From: JAIVGV01 sp035295985
GTDB lineage: Bacteria; Acidobacteriota; Blastocatellia; Pyrinomonadales; Pyrinomonadaceae
Assembly (NCBI GenBank): GCA_035295985.1
Contig: DATHBT010000160.1
Coordinates: 1 to 15,149, forward strand
Reading direction: 5' to 3'
Length of the DNA stretch: 15,149 nt
The position numbers were made by a program, and so were the translations under genes. The notes beneath the pieces are model-generated. The model did not search any database. It was not told the DNA's origin and was given only the letters and a program-made list of their open reading frames with translations. Positions 6,929 through 14,369 of the stretch are shown piece by piece (position 1 is the stretch's first letter; each line of letters opens with the position of its first letter).

Positions 6929-8638
6929 CTACCTGACTTTGTCGAAGCGCATGTTCCTGACCTTGCCCGACCTGATTACGAAGCCGGACACGCGGCCCCT
7001 GCGGTCGCGCGTGAAGATTATACTGCCCATCTCCTGCGGGTTGGCGAACGAGTCTGCGAAGCGCGGCGAGAGCAGGAAGTCTCCCCAGTTCCCGGTGCGG
7101 AAAAGCAGCTTGTCGTCTTTGGGCGAGATGCGGTAGGTCGTGTCCAGTTCCGGGCTGTGGTACTCCCCCGCAAATTCCGCCAACTGAGGCGGCCCGTAAG
7201 AGGCGGGCCGGACGGGTTCGTGTACGGAAGGTTTCCCCCCGGCCTCCGTAAAAAACAATCGGAACGGCTCGCCGGCGCGCGGCGACTTGAAAGTCAGCTC
7301 GACTCTGCCCCTCGCCCCGAGCATGAGGAAGCGGTTGCCGCCGAGCGGGGCCAGCTCGCTCTCGTTGCCGGGCGCGCGGAAGTACATCAGCCTGCCGTCT
7401 TTGACGTACACGCGCCGCACGGTGTCGGCCGCAGGGTTCCAGTAAAGGCCGGCCACCTTCGACAGTTCACTCTCGGGCACTTTGACGGCGTCGGGAGGGG
7501 CGACGGCCGGCTCGCCCTGCGCCGCCGCCGTTTGCTTTAACTGGTCGGCCAGGTAAATGTCGGCGACGCGCCTCGCCAGCCCGTCCGGGTTGACGCCCCT
7601 CACGTTGCAGAGGAGCGCGACGGAGAAGCGTTGATCGGGGAAGCGGTGCAGCGTCCCTTGGTAGCCGAGCGTCGAGCCGGCGTGAACGACCGCCCTCAGC
7701 CCCTTGTACGACGTGACAAAAAGGCCGCCCGCGTATTCGAGCCTCGACCCGTCGTTGAGTGTGCCGGGCGTCAACATCAGCTCGACGAGGGCGGGGCCGC
7801 CGACCTTCTGTTCGTAGAAATTCTGATCCCAGCGCGCCAAGTCTTCGACCGTGGTGAAGAGGTTGCTTGAGCCGGCGTGGTCGTCCGCCGGCATCCACTT
7901 GCGGAAGCCGCCGCCCTCCCTCGGCAAATACCCGTCCACCAGACCCTTAATGATCGCGGTGTGATCGTCGTAAAAGTGTGTGTCGGTCATGCCGAGGGGC
8001 TTGAAGATGTTCGCCGCGGCGAACTCGCGCAGGGGCTGGCCCGCGACGCGCGCGACGACCACGGCCAGCAGCAGGTAGCCGGTGTTCGTGTAAAGGAACT
8101 CGTCGCCGGGCCTGTGGTTCAGCGTCCGCTGCCGCGACACCATGTCGAGCACGTCCCTTTCGGTCGTGATGTCGCTGGTGCGGTGGCCCGACATTTCGAG
8201 CACCTCAAGGAAGTCGCGCAGCCCGCTCGTGTGGTGGAGTAGGTGGCGCAGGGTGACGTGCGTGCCGAAGTCGGGCACTTCGGGGACGTACTTTCTGACT
8301 TCGTCGTCGAGAGAAAGTTTCCCTTGCTGCGCCAGCATGAGGACTGACGCGGCGGTGAACTGCTTCGCGACGGAGCCGACGTTGAAAACGGACGAAGTCG
8401 TTATGGGCGCAGAGAGTTCCAGGTTCGCCGCCCCGTACCCGCGTTTGTAGATAGTCCGGCCCTCTTTGATTACCGCCAGCGCGCAGCCGGGCGTGTCCGG
8501 CTTGTCCCACTGCGCGAATATCTGATCCACCTTCGCCGTCTCCGGCCCGCCGCCCGCGGGCGTGCCGGGAGTCGTCTGGGGCCGCGCAGCCGCCGCGAGC
8601 GTAAGTGTCATCGCGATTGTCACCGCAATCCGTCCCAT
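6929..8638 (-). CDS. Secreted serine beta-lactamase-fold hydrolase (class C/penicillin-binding-like) with C-terminal domains
   Basis: The chosen start gives 569 residues. A signal peptide (about 1-20, GRIAVTIAMTLTLAAAA) is followed by a beta-lactamase-related serine hydrolase domain (about 36-390). The catalytic motifs are visible: S89-V-A-K92 (SxxK), Y183-T-N185 (YxN) and H319-A-G321, an HxG in place of the KTG of true class C beta-lactamases. HxG is common in esterase, peptidase and D-aminopeptidase relatives. From about 410 to the end are two similar beta-rich segments beginning LSKVAGLYW and LAEFAGEYH, resembling the tandem lipocalin-like (DUF3471-type) domain often attached to this family. 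The frame extends upstream to 8707, but ATG at 8636-8638 is preferred because a G-run (GGGGGG, about 8645-8650) and the signal peptide begin there. Natural substrate unknown; antibiotic resistance should not be assumed. Confidence 0.88.
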   Translation of the reverse strand: MGRIAVTIAMTLTLAAAARPQTTPGTPAGGGPETAKVDQIFAQWDKPDTPGCALAVIKEGRTIYKRGYGAANLELSAPITTSSVFNVGSVAKQFTAASVLMLAQQGKLSLDDEVRKYVPEVPDFGTHVTLRHLLHHTSGLRDFLEVLEMSGHRTSDITTERDVLDMVSRQRTLNHRPGDEFLYTNTGYLLLAVVVARVAGQPLREFAAANIFKPLGMTDTHFYDDHTAIIKGLVDGYLPREGGGFRKWMPADDHAGSSNLFTTVEDLARWDQNFYEQKVGGPALVELMLTPGTLNDGSRLEYAGGLFVTSYKGLRAVVHAGSTLGYQGTLHRFPDQRFSVALLCNVRGVNPDGLARRVADIYLADQLKQTAAAQGEPAVAPPDAVKVPESELSKVAGLYWNPAADTVRRVYVKDGRLMYFRAPGNESELAPLGGNRFLMLGARGRVELTFKSPRAGEPFRLFFTEAGGKPSVHEPVRPASYGPPQLAEFAGEYHSPELDTTYRISPKDDKLLFRTGNWGDFLLSPRFADSFANPQEMGSIIFTRDRRGRVSGFVIRSGKVRNMRFDKVR

Positions 8639-9243
8639 GTCATTCCCCCCGAGGCGCGGGTGATGATTACCCGAACGCAGTTCTCCAGACAGTCGGTAGG
8701 GCGTCAAGATTACCTGACCTCACGCCTCCCGGTCTTGGAAGACGGAAAAGTCTTTTGTACCGGATTGAGGGGAGGTAGATGACCCATTGCCCGAACTCCC
8801 GCGCCATGATACAAGGCGCGTCACGAAGCGGCGCGCGACCTCGCAGACGAAAGTTTGTGAGAGGAAGGGCGGGTTGAGAGGGCACACCCGCCCCTCGGAT
8901 TCACCGGCCGCCTAATCTCCCCGGCCTGGGCTGTCTAACGTGCCGGGGGCATCGGCTAAACTGTTGAGTTTTAACCGGTACAGAGAGCGACAGCGGATTA
9001 GCGGCCGAAGGGGCGTAAAACATCATACCTTTTATGGCGTCTAATTGTAGTTATGTTGCTACATGATCTAGAAATACACTTACTGATGACCTAAACTTTC
9101 TAAGAAAAGGCAGCAGCACAATTCAGCTCGAACTAAACAGTCATTGACATGGCCGTCGCCTTTAGCATAAAAGCGACTATCCCCGACCCGGTTCGAATAG
9201 CCTAGCCTTTTTGTTCTTCTGCTTCCTGAATGGGGGAGAATCT
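8639..9243. other. 605-base intergenic region between divergent genes
   Basis: No convincing coding frame was seen. The left half is GC-rich and holds the upstream region of the hydrolase gene: TTGACG on the minus strand (8702-8707), but no good -10 at standard distance. A GC inverted repeat CCCCGGC (8919-8925) and GCCGGGG (8942-8948) is present. From about 9010 to 9180 the sequence becomes clearly AT-richer than the rest of the window and contains a small inverted repeat TGTAG (9046-9050) and CTACA (9059-9063). The promoter of the TPR gene lies at its right end. Confidence 0.5.
9144..9171 (+). promoter_or_regulatory. Probable sigma-70 promoter of the secreted TPR gene
   Basis: A perfect -35 TTGACA (9144-9149) is followed after 16 bases by CATAAA (9166-9171), four of six matches to the -10 consensus. 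It lies about 73 bases before the chosen GTG start, in an AT-richer stretch. Confidence 0.55.
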
Positions 9244-10941
9244 GTGAAACGCATTCTTCTGTTCGCCGCACGGTTAGCCGCATCCCTTCTGGTGGCCTTT
9301 TTCTGTCACATTCCCTCGGCCAAAGCGCAAGAGACCCATCAGCATCAACACGAACATTCAGAGGAGACTGGACGGGTCAACTTCACTGTCTCGTGTACCG
9401 CCAAAGCCCAGAAGCAATTCACTCGCGCAGTCGCATGGCTCCATTCCTTCGAGTATGAAGAGGCCGAAAAGGTCTTCACCGAAGTTACCGTCGCCGACCC
9501 GCGATGCGGCATGGGTTACTGGGGCGTCGCGATGAGCAACTACCATCCGATCTGGGCGCCGCCGACCGCGGCGGAGTTGAAGAAGGGACGGGAAGCCGTC
9601 GAAAAGGCCAAGTCTGTCGGCGCACGCACGCAACGCGAGCGAGATTACATCTCGGCGATAGAGCTTTTTTTCAAAGACTCTGACAAACTCGATCACCGGA
9701 CGCGCGTGCTTGCCTATAGCGACGCGATGGAGCAACTCCACCGACGTTACCCATCAGACCGTGAAGCCGGAGTCTTCTACTCGCTGACGCTCATCGCAAA
9801 GGGCATGATGGCGAGCGACAAGAGTTATCACAACGAAAAGAAGGCCGCCCAGATTTTGAACCGCGTACTGGCGCGCGAGCCGCAGCACCCCGGCGTTGCG
9901 CACTACCTGATTCACAGTTACGACTATCCGGCGTTGGCGCACTTGGCGCTGCCGGCCGCGCGTAGTTACGCCAAGATCGCGCCTGCGTCGGCACACGCAC
10001 AGCACATGCCTTCACACATCTTCACGCGGATGGGGCTGTGGCAGGAAGCGATACGTTCAAACCTCGACGCTAAGGCGGCGGCGCAGGCCTACGCCGTCAG
10101 AAACCGGATGCCCGGCGCGTGGGATGAGCAGCTTCACGCGATGGACTACCTCGCCTATGCCTACCTGCAAGGCGCGCAGGACAAACAGGCTTGGGACGTG
10201 CTCGACGAGTTGAACAAGATTCGAAGAGCTGATCCGCCGAATCTCAAAGTGGCCTATGCCTTCACGGCTATCCCCGCGCGCTACGCGCTCGAACGACGGC
10301 AATGGAATGAAGCGGCCAAATTGCCGTTGCATCCGGGCACGATGGAGACGTTCCCCTGGGAGCGATTCCGCTGGGCCGAAGCCCACATCCGCTTCGCGCG
10401 CGCGATTGGGGCAGCGCGCACCGGCGACACGGCTTCGGCGCGTCAGGAGGTCGAGGAATTAGCCGCCATCCGTCAGGGGCTCGCTGAAGTCAAAGGCGAT
10501 TACGATTGGGGCAAACAGGTGGAGATCGAACGTCAGGTCGCGGCGGCGTGGCTGGCGCACAGTGAGGGCAAGCACGAAGAATCGCTCCGGCTGATGCGCG
10601 CGGCGGCGGAGTTGGATGACGCGACTGAAAAACACCCCGTCACGCCCGGTGCGCTTCTTCCGGCGCGCGAACAGCTCGGCGAGCTACTGCTTGAGCTTAA
10701 GCAACCGGCAGCGGCCTTGCAGGAGTTCGAGACCTCACTCCGCAGCGCGCCCAATCGTTTTAACGGCTTATACGGCGCTGCGCGTGCGGCCAAGCTCGCG
10801 GCAGATCGGAAGAGTGCGAAGACTTACTACGGAAAGCTCGTGGCGCTGTGTAGCCAAGCGGATAGCCTCAGGGCCGAGATCGAAGAAGCCAAAAAGTTCC
10901 TCGCCGGCGTGAACGTGCCGGACTCCGTAAGAACACGATAG
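9244..10941 (+). CDS. Secreted TPR-type repeat protein with His-rich mature N-terminus
   Basis: The chosen start gives 565 residues. GTG at 9244 is preferred over a TTG 33 bases upstream: GGGGGAGA (9232-9239) is well spaced, and translation begins with a clean signal peptide (basic KR, hydrophobic core, AKA-Q cleavage near residue 28). The mature protein opens with THQHQHEHSE (His 32, 34, 36, 38), a possible metal-binding tail. Helical-repeat (TPR-like) segments run from about 50 to the end, such as RAVAWLHSFEYEEAEKVFTE, DPRCGMGYWGVAM, HMPSHIFTRMGLWQEAI and AALQEFETSLRSAPNRFNGL. Cys51 and Cys88 lie in the two best-conserved stretches. The combination of an early SC, LHSF.Y..A...F, DP.CGM.YWG and HMPSHIF matches an uncharacterised family of secreted repeat proteins I have seen in soil bacteria. 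A periplasmic scaffold role is likely; the function is unknown. Codon use is slightly less GC-rich than neighbouring genes. Confidence 0.82.
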   Translation: MKRILLFAARLAASLLVAFFCHIPSAKAQETHQHQHEHSEETGRVNFTVSCTAKAQKQFTRAVAWLHSFEYEEAEKVFTEVTVADPRCGMGYWGVAMSNYHPIWAPPTAAELKKGREAVEKAKSVGARTQRERDYISAIELFFKDSDKLDHRTRVLAYSDAMEQLHRRYPSDREAGVFYSLTLIAKGMMASDKSYHNEKKAAQILNRVLAREPQHPGVAHYLIHSYDYPALAHLALPAARSYAKIAPASAHAQHMPSHIFTRMGLWQEAIRSNLDAKAAAQAYAVRNRMPGAWDEQLHAMDYLAYAYLQGAQDKQAWDVLDELNKIRRADPPNLKVAYAFTAIPARYALERRQWNEAAKLPLHPGTMETFPWERFRWAEAHIRFARAIGAARTGDTASARQEVEELAAIRQGLAEVKGDYDWGKQVEIERQVAAAWLAHSEGKHEESLRLMRAAAELDDATEKHPVTPGALLPAREQLGELLLELKQPAAALQEFETSLRSAPNRFNGLYGAARAAKLAADRKSAKTYYGKLVALCSQADSLRAEIEEAKKFLAGVNVPDSVRTR

Positions 10942-11019
10942 ACATTGCCCGACACGTGCCTAGACAGAATTCATCAGGAATATGGTGAAAAGCGGGAGCA
11001 AAGTCGCGTAGCGGGCGCA

Positions 11020-11122
11020 ACATAACAACGTCATGCACCCGACCGCGAATTAGCGGGCCTCTCATCGCTAGGCTTGGCCGTACCTGCGTTGCGTGCGCGG
11101 CGGGTGATGGCGGGCGTTGGAT
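11020..11122 (+). repeat. Integron attC-like recombination site (left, well formed)
   Basis: The 103-base element begins with ACATAAC (11020-11026, six of seven matches to RYYYAAC) and ends with GTTGGAT (11116-11122, a full match to GTTRRRY). Inside, 11033-11047 pairs with 11096-11108 as 13 consecutive pairs, provided that G11035 and A11042 are displaced on the left arm. An imperfect stem with unpaired bases confined to one arm is the structural hallmark of attC sites. The length lies in the normal range. The first 21 bases of the R''/L'' side (from 11023) recur at 11913-11933 with a single mismatch. No integrase gene is in the window. Confidence 0.6.
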
Positions 11123-11144
11123 GCTATCCTTTTGGTGGGGGCGA

Positions 11145-11873
11145 ATGGTCAGGCCGTTAGCGCACGAGGCTATCTACGACACCGTGGCGGAGGTTCTGAG
11201 TCCGCTGCCCCGTGGCGCCTTGCTCGACGCGCCCGCGGGCGAAGGGGCTTTGGCCTCACGTCTCGTCAGCCTCGGCTTTGACGTTCAGTGCTGCGACCTG
11301 CACCCGGAGATGTTCCGCCTGCCGGGCGTGAGCATTAAACGCGGGGACTTAACCGCGGCCCTCCCTTTCGACGGGTCTAGCTTCGACTACATCGTCTGCG
11401 TAGAAGGGCTCGAGCACATAGAGAACCCATTCAATGCTATCCGCGAGTTCCAGCGCCTCATCCGCCGCGGCGGGCACCTGATCGTGAGCATCCCCAACAT
11501 CCTCAACGTCGAGGAGAGGCTGAAGTGGCTGCTCTACGGCTACACCTCACACTTCAAGCCACTCTCGCGCGAGTACCTCGCGAGGTTAGACGGCGAGTTC
11601 AGGGGGCGCGAAGAGGTGGCCCTGCACATCAACCCCATCGCCTATTCCGAACTCAGGTATATCCTGGAAAAGAGCGGCTTCGAGATTTTGCGCCTGTACC
11701 GCGACAAGCCGAAGAAGAACTCCTGGGCCTACGCTCCGGTGGTGGGGTTGATCCGGGCGCTGAACCGCTGGCAGTCCGAGCAGAGGAGGCGCGAGCGGTG
11801 GGCGGCGGAGTTACAGTCAGACGAGGTCTTACTCGGCGGCAATACGCTCATCGTCCATGCGGTGAAACGGTAG
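11145..11873 (+). CDS. Class I SAM-dependent methyltransferase, candidate cassette gene
   Basis: The product is about 242 residues. The SAM-binding motif I is LLDAPAGEGALA (about 26-37). It is followed by the acidic strand FDVQCCDLHPEMF, the motif FDYIVCVEGLEHIENP and RRGGHLIVSIPN, the order expected of Methyltransf_11/23-type enzymes of the UbiG kind. The C-terminal third is basic and contains AYSELRYILEKSGFEIL, a typical last helix-strand pair, and a Trp/Arg-rich stretch. The substrate cannot be told. ATG 11145 is preferred for its GGTGGGGG (11134-11141); ATG 11121 in the same frame adds eight residues but overlaps the attC core and lacks a ribosome site. The gene is framed by attC-like elements on both sides, beginning within 30 bases of one and ending 37 bases before the other, as in an integron gene cassette. 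It probably has no promoter of its own inside the cassette. Confidence 0.85.
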   Translation: MVRPLAHEAIYDTVAEVLSPLPRGALLDAPAGEGALASRLVSLGFDVQCCDLHPEMFRLPGVSIKRGDLTAALPFDGSSFDYIVCVEGLEHIENPFNAIREFQRLIRRGGHLIVSIPNILNVEERLKWLLYGYTSHFKPLSREYLARLDGEFRGREEVALHINPIAYSELRYILEKSGFEILRLYRDKPKKNSWAYAPVVGLIRALNRWQSEQRRRERWAAELQSDEVLLGGNTLIVHAVKR

Positions 11874-11909
11874 TCGCCTTCCGGCGCGTGATCTCGCAAC
11901 TCGCGCCGC

Positions 11910-11997
11910 AGCTAACAACGGCATGCACCCGACGCCCCTTCGGCATGTCTCTCATGTACGTTACGCATAGGGGCGCGGGCGGCGTCGGGCGTTCGCG
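11910..11997 (+). repeat. Second attC-like element (right, degenerate)
   Basis: It starts AGCTAAC (11910-11916, six of seven matches to RYYYAAC) and shares 20 of 21 bases (11913-11933) with the left element, including CATGCACCCGAC. A perfect 9-bp stem pairs 11928-11936 with 11981-11989. The right-hand core is GTTCGCG (11991-11997), which fails GTTRRRY at three places, and the spacing between stem and core is only about one base. It looks like a decayed or partly deleted attC. Confidence 0.45.
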
Positions 11998-12014
11998 GCG
12001 GCCTCCCCCGGGTT

Positions 12015-12593
12015 CTAGCGGCGGCCCTGTGGCAGGCCCCCGAAGCTCCCCCGGACGGTGAGCGGCGCCCCGGGCCACTCGATGACTCTCCCCGTCTCGG
12101 CATTCTCGCAGGTTGCCAGCTCGACGAGGAAGCTGCCGTCGAGCACGTCGGAGCCTGACCGCGTCGCGGCGTGGAGGTAGCCCACGGCCCCGTCCGCGGG
12201 CCGGCAGCGCAGCGTCCGCTGCCTTTCCGCGAGCAATATCGGGAACACGAGGCGCGTGCCCGGCGCGATACCCCCTCCGCCGTCCGTCTCGATGAGAAGG
12301 CCCCAGCCGTCGGCGCGGAGTTCGAGCCGGTCACGCCCGACGACGCCGACCCGGGCGCCGCGGCTGGTGTGGCCGAACCGCAGCTCGCCGCCCCCGAATA
12401 TCCTATCCTCGATCTTGGTGGGGATGATCCCGAAGAGGGGCCGGTTGACGCGAGGCTTCTCGACGCGCACCTCGAACGACGGGCCTTGGGACGCGCCCGT
12501 GACACTGGCAGCGTCCGGCCCGTCCGGTCGAGATACGAGCCAGACGACGCAGGCGAGCAGCGCCAGCGCGACGACGGTCAGCCACGTCTTCAT
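12015..12593 (-). CDS. Uncharacterised membrane-anchored or secreted protein
   Basis: The chosen start gives 192 residues. One N-terminal hydrophobic helix (about 3-20, TWLTVVALALLACVVWLV) could be a signal anchor. A Cys near residue 15 lies in ALLACVVW, which does not fit a lipobox well. The rest is predicted beta-rich and soluble, with Gly- and Arg-rich strands such as IFGGGELRFGHTSRGARVGVV, written here in part only, DGWGLLIETDGGGG and two further Cys (in LRCRPADG and LATCENAE) that could form a disulfide. I recognise no family. ATG 12591-12593 is preferred over the ATG 21 bases upstream because AAGGTG lies five bases ahead of it and the hydrophobic helix starts there. The gene is convergent with the methyltransferase cassette and its stop lies just beyond the right attC-like element. 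Confidence 0.65.
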   Translation of the reverse strand: MKTWLTVVALALLACVVWLVSRPDGPDAASVTGASQGPSFEVRVEKPRVNRPLFGIIPTKIEDRIFGGGELRFGHTSRGARVGVVGRDRLELRADGWGLLIETDGGGGIAPGTRLVFPILLAERQRTLRCRPADGAVGYLHAATRSGSDVLDGSFLVELATCENAETGRVIEWPGAPLTVRGSFGGLPQGRR

Positions 12594-12736
12594 GGACACC
12601 TTCACGCCACACATGATCGGCGCGGATCGTGGCGGCGGTCAACCGGCGGAGGGGCACGGAGATGACACCCCTCGGCCGAGAGGGCCGCGTCGCCCCTGGA
12701 CACCTCCACCTGCGGGCACGGTTCTAATGACAAGTA

Positions 12737-12764
12737 TTTATAAGTGACGGCCGCCGCCCGGCAA
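12737..12764 (-). promoter_or_regulatory. Candidate promoter of the unknown membrane-anchored gene
   Basis: On the minus strand TTGCCG (12759-12764) precedes TATAAA (12737-12742) with a 16-base spacer, in a locally AT-rich island. The leader to the ATG at 12593 would be about 135 bases. Confidence 0.45.
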
Positions 12765-12794
12765 CTCATTCAGCCGGAGCGCGGATGGCGTTGC

Positions 12795-12823
12795 TTTCAT
12801 CGGCGGGGTTTGCCGCTTATGAT
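12795..12823 (+). promoter_or_regulatory. Candidate promoter of the second methyltransferase gene
   Basis: TATGAT (12818-12823, five of six matches) is preceded after 17 bases by a weak -35, TTTCAT (12795-12800). The resulting leader to GTG 12995 would be about 165 bases, rather long. Confidence 0.35.
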
Positions 12824-12994
12824 GTTGTGTGCGCGCCCGGTTAATTCGGGTGTCAGATAGCCGTCATGCAACGCGACCGCGAGCAGGCGCGGGTCTCGCG
12901 CGCAAGACTCAGGTGCTTGTTTAGTTGTGTGCGACGGCGAGCTTCCGCTTTAGTTCGCACTTCCGAATCCGGCACGTCAGCAGGAGGTCGTTCC

Positions 12995-13861
12995 GTGGCT
13001 ACAGAGACTCCGAAATTCGACCCCGTTAAATACAAGGAGACCACGAAGCAGCAGTGGCAGGCCGCCGCGGAGGCGTGGAACCGCTGGGGGCAGGTTCTCG
13101 CTAACTGGCTAGGCCCGGCGACGGAAACCATGCTGGACATGGCCGGCGTCGGCCCCGGCAGCCGCGTCCTCGACGTGGCGGCGGGCGCGGGCGAGCAGAC
13201 GCTCTCGGCCGCGCGGCGCGTCGGCCCGTCCGGCCGCGTGCTGGCTACAGACATCTCGGCCAACATCCTCGAGTTCGCGGCCGAGGCGGCGCGCGACGCC
13301 GGCCTGACGAATGTCGAGACGCGCGTGATGGACGGGGAGAACCTGGACGAGCTGGAAGCGGGTTCGTTCGACGCGGTGATCTCGCGCGTCGGCCTCATCT
13401 ACTTCCCCGATCAGCAAAAGGCGCTCGCGGGGATGCGCCGCGCGCTCAAGCCGGGCGGGAGGATCGCGGCCATCGTCTATTCGACGGCCGAGAACAACCG
13501 TTTCTTTTCGATCCCGATCTCGATCATACGCAGGCGCGCGCAGTTGCCGCCGCCGCTTCCCGGCCAGCCCGGGCCGTTCAGCCTCGGCGGCCCCGGCGCC
13601 CTCGAAGCCGCTTACCAGAGGGCCGGTTTCCGCGGCATCGAAATCCGCGTCGTCCCCGCGCCCCTGCGCTTAGAGTCGGCCGCCGAGTGCGTGCGCTTCG
13701 AGCGGGAGTCGTTCGGGGCGCTGCACCAGATGATGTCGGGCCTGGGCGAGGCGGAGCGGGAGGAGACCTGGCGGGAGATCGAACAGGAGTTAGGTCAGTT
13801 CGAGAGCGCCGGGGGGTTCGAGGGGCCGTGCGAGCTGGTCGTCGGGGCGGGTGTTAAATAA
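12995..13861 (+). CDS. UbiE/COQ5-like class I SAM-dependent methyltransferase
   Basis: The product is 288 residues from GTG 12995, chosen because AGGAGG (12982-12987) is seven bases upstream. After an N-terminal helix with KQQWQAAAEAWNRWG (about 18-32, typical of this group) come motif I VLDVAAGAGEQTLSAA (about 58-73), the acidic residue of motif II in RVLATDIS (Asp86), VMDGENLDEL, FDAVISRVGLIYFPD (motif IV region) and ALKPGGRIAAIVYS. The fold is Methyltransf_11/25-like and close to the UbiE/COQ5 quinone methyltransferases in motif layout. The long C-terminal half is not diagnostic, so the substrate is unknown and ubiquinone or menaquinone should not be assumed. It is not related to the attC-framed methyltransferase at 11145 beyond the common fold. 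The gene appears monocistronic. Confidence 0.88.
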   Translation: MATETPKFDPVKYKETTKQQWQAAAEAWNRWGQVLANWLGPATETMLDMAGVGPGSRVLDVAAGAGEQTLSAARRVGPSGRVLATDISANILEFAAEAARDAGLTNVETRVMDGENLDELEAGSFDAVISRVGLIYFPDQQKALAGMRRALKPGGRIAAIVYSTAENNRFFSIPISIIRRRAQLPPPLPGQPGPFSLGGPGALEAAYQRAGFRGIEIRVVPAPLRLESAAECVRFERESFGALHQMMSGLGEAEREETWREIEQELGQFESAGGFEGPCELVVGAGVK

Positions 13862-13981
13862 GGGGGTAACTACGTGCCGGCGGCCACGGCCGAACAGCGG
13901 CATGAACGCGAATCAGCGCCCCGCCGACGGAGGTGGCCCGCCTCTAAAGACCCGCCGCGGTCGCAGGCGAAGCCCGCAAAG

Positions 13982-14272
13982 TTATCCTTCGGCCGAAGGC
14001 GGGGTCAGCAGCTTGGTCACCCTGGCCCTCTCCTCCTCCGCCCACTCTATCTGTCTTTCGGCGTACTCCCTCAGCTCGCCGTGCCCGCCCTCGCTGGCGT
14101 CGAAGTCTGCGTCCTGCATGTAAGGCTTCTCCCGCCAGTAGCCTATGAACGAGTCGAGATCGCCGACGGCCTTGCGCCCGAGTTCCCGGATGTCCGTGTC
14201 GGGCCTGTCCCTGGCGTCGTCGAACTCCTGCAGGCTGCGCTGCGCGTTCAGTTGTAGCTCGTCGTCGGTCAT
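13982..14272 (-). CDS. Small acidic hypothetical protein
   Basis: The product is 96 residues, Asp/Glu-rich and largely helical, with no Cys, signal or membrane helix. Segments include QRSLQEFDDARD, LGRKAVGDLDSFIGYWREKP and REYAERQIEWAEEERARVTKLL, which look like amphipathic or coiled-coil helices. No family is recognised. ATG 14270-14272 is chosen because GGAGGG sits seven bases upstream; the frame continues upstream into the inverted-repeat unit at 14370, where it no longer looks coding. Its 3' end contains a perfect 14-base palindrome (13986-13999, CCTTCGGCCGAAGG) just before the stop, which may simply be coding coincidence. Confidence 0.65.
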   Translation of the reverse strand: MTDDELQLNAQRSLQEFDDARDRPDTDIRELGRKAVGDLDSFIGYWREKPYMQDADFDASEGGHGELREYAERQIEWAEEERARVTKLLTPPSAEG

Positions 14273-14296
14273 CGCCGTCCCTCCGTCAGCTTGAGT

Positions 14297-14319
14297 GCCG
14301 CTCTGCGGCCATTCTAACA
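14297..14319 (-). promoter_or_regulatory. Extended -10 promoter and leader hairpin of the small acidic gene
   Basis: On the minus strand TGT-TAGAAT (14311-14319) reads as an extended -10 box; no good -35 was found. Just downstream, GCCGC (14297-14301) and GCGGC (14305-14309) form a tight 5-bp hairpin with a three-base loop in the expected leader. Weak evidence. Confidence 0.3.
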
Positions 14320-14369
14320 AACTGAGGTGGTGAACTGAGGATGTTGATGAGACCTTTTTGTAGTCGGGT

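Larger units (their letters stand above)
12594..12994. other. 401-base intergenic region between divergent genes
   Basis: The stretch holds the leaders and promoters of the unknown membrane-anchored gene (minus) and of the second methyltransferase (plus). A frame does run on upstream of the methyltransferase start, from 12866, but it is Arg/Ser-rich, lacks a ribosome site and looks non-coding. A small hairpin CCCG-GTTAATT-CGGG lies around 12838-12852. No RNA gene or riboswitch was recognised. Confidence 0.45.

Noticed and set aside
6257..7540. Plus-strand frame of 427 codons across the TetR gene and the hydrolase 3' end
   Set aside because: It spans two real minus-strand genes and their intergenic region, and its composition is that of a shadow frame.
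8919..8969. Possible third attC-like site (GTCTAAC at 8934-8940 with GTTGAGT at 8963-8969)
   Set aside because: Both cores match the consensus, but the interval is too short and no pairing arms exist between them; the nearby GC inverted repeat does not align with the cores.
9211..9243. TTG start at 9211 for the TPR protein
   Set aside because: It would add 11 residues ahead of a good signal peptide; GTG 9244 has a well-placed ribosome site.
12866..12994. Extended N-terminus of the second methyltransferase from ATG 12866
   Set aside because: The extra 43 residues are Arg/Ser-rich with no homology-like pattern, and a strong AGGAGG stands before GTG 12995.
12824..12994. Riboswitch in the long leader of the second methyltransferase
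   Set aside because: Only a 4-bp hairpin was seen; no conserved riboswitch core (such as SAM-type) could be recognised.
13986..13999. CCTTCGGCCGAAGG as a terminator
   Set aside because: The palindrome has no loop or T-run, lies inside coding sequence and is explained by the codons.
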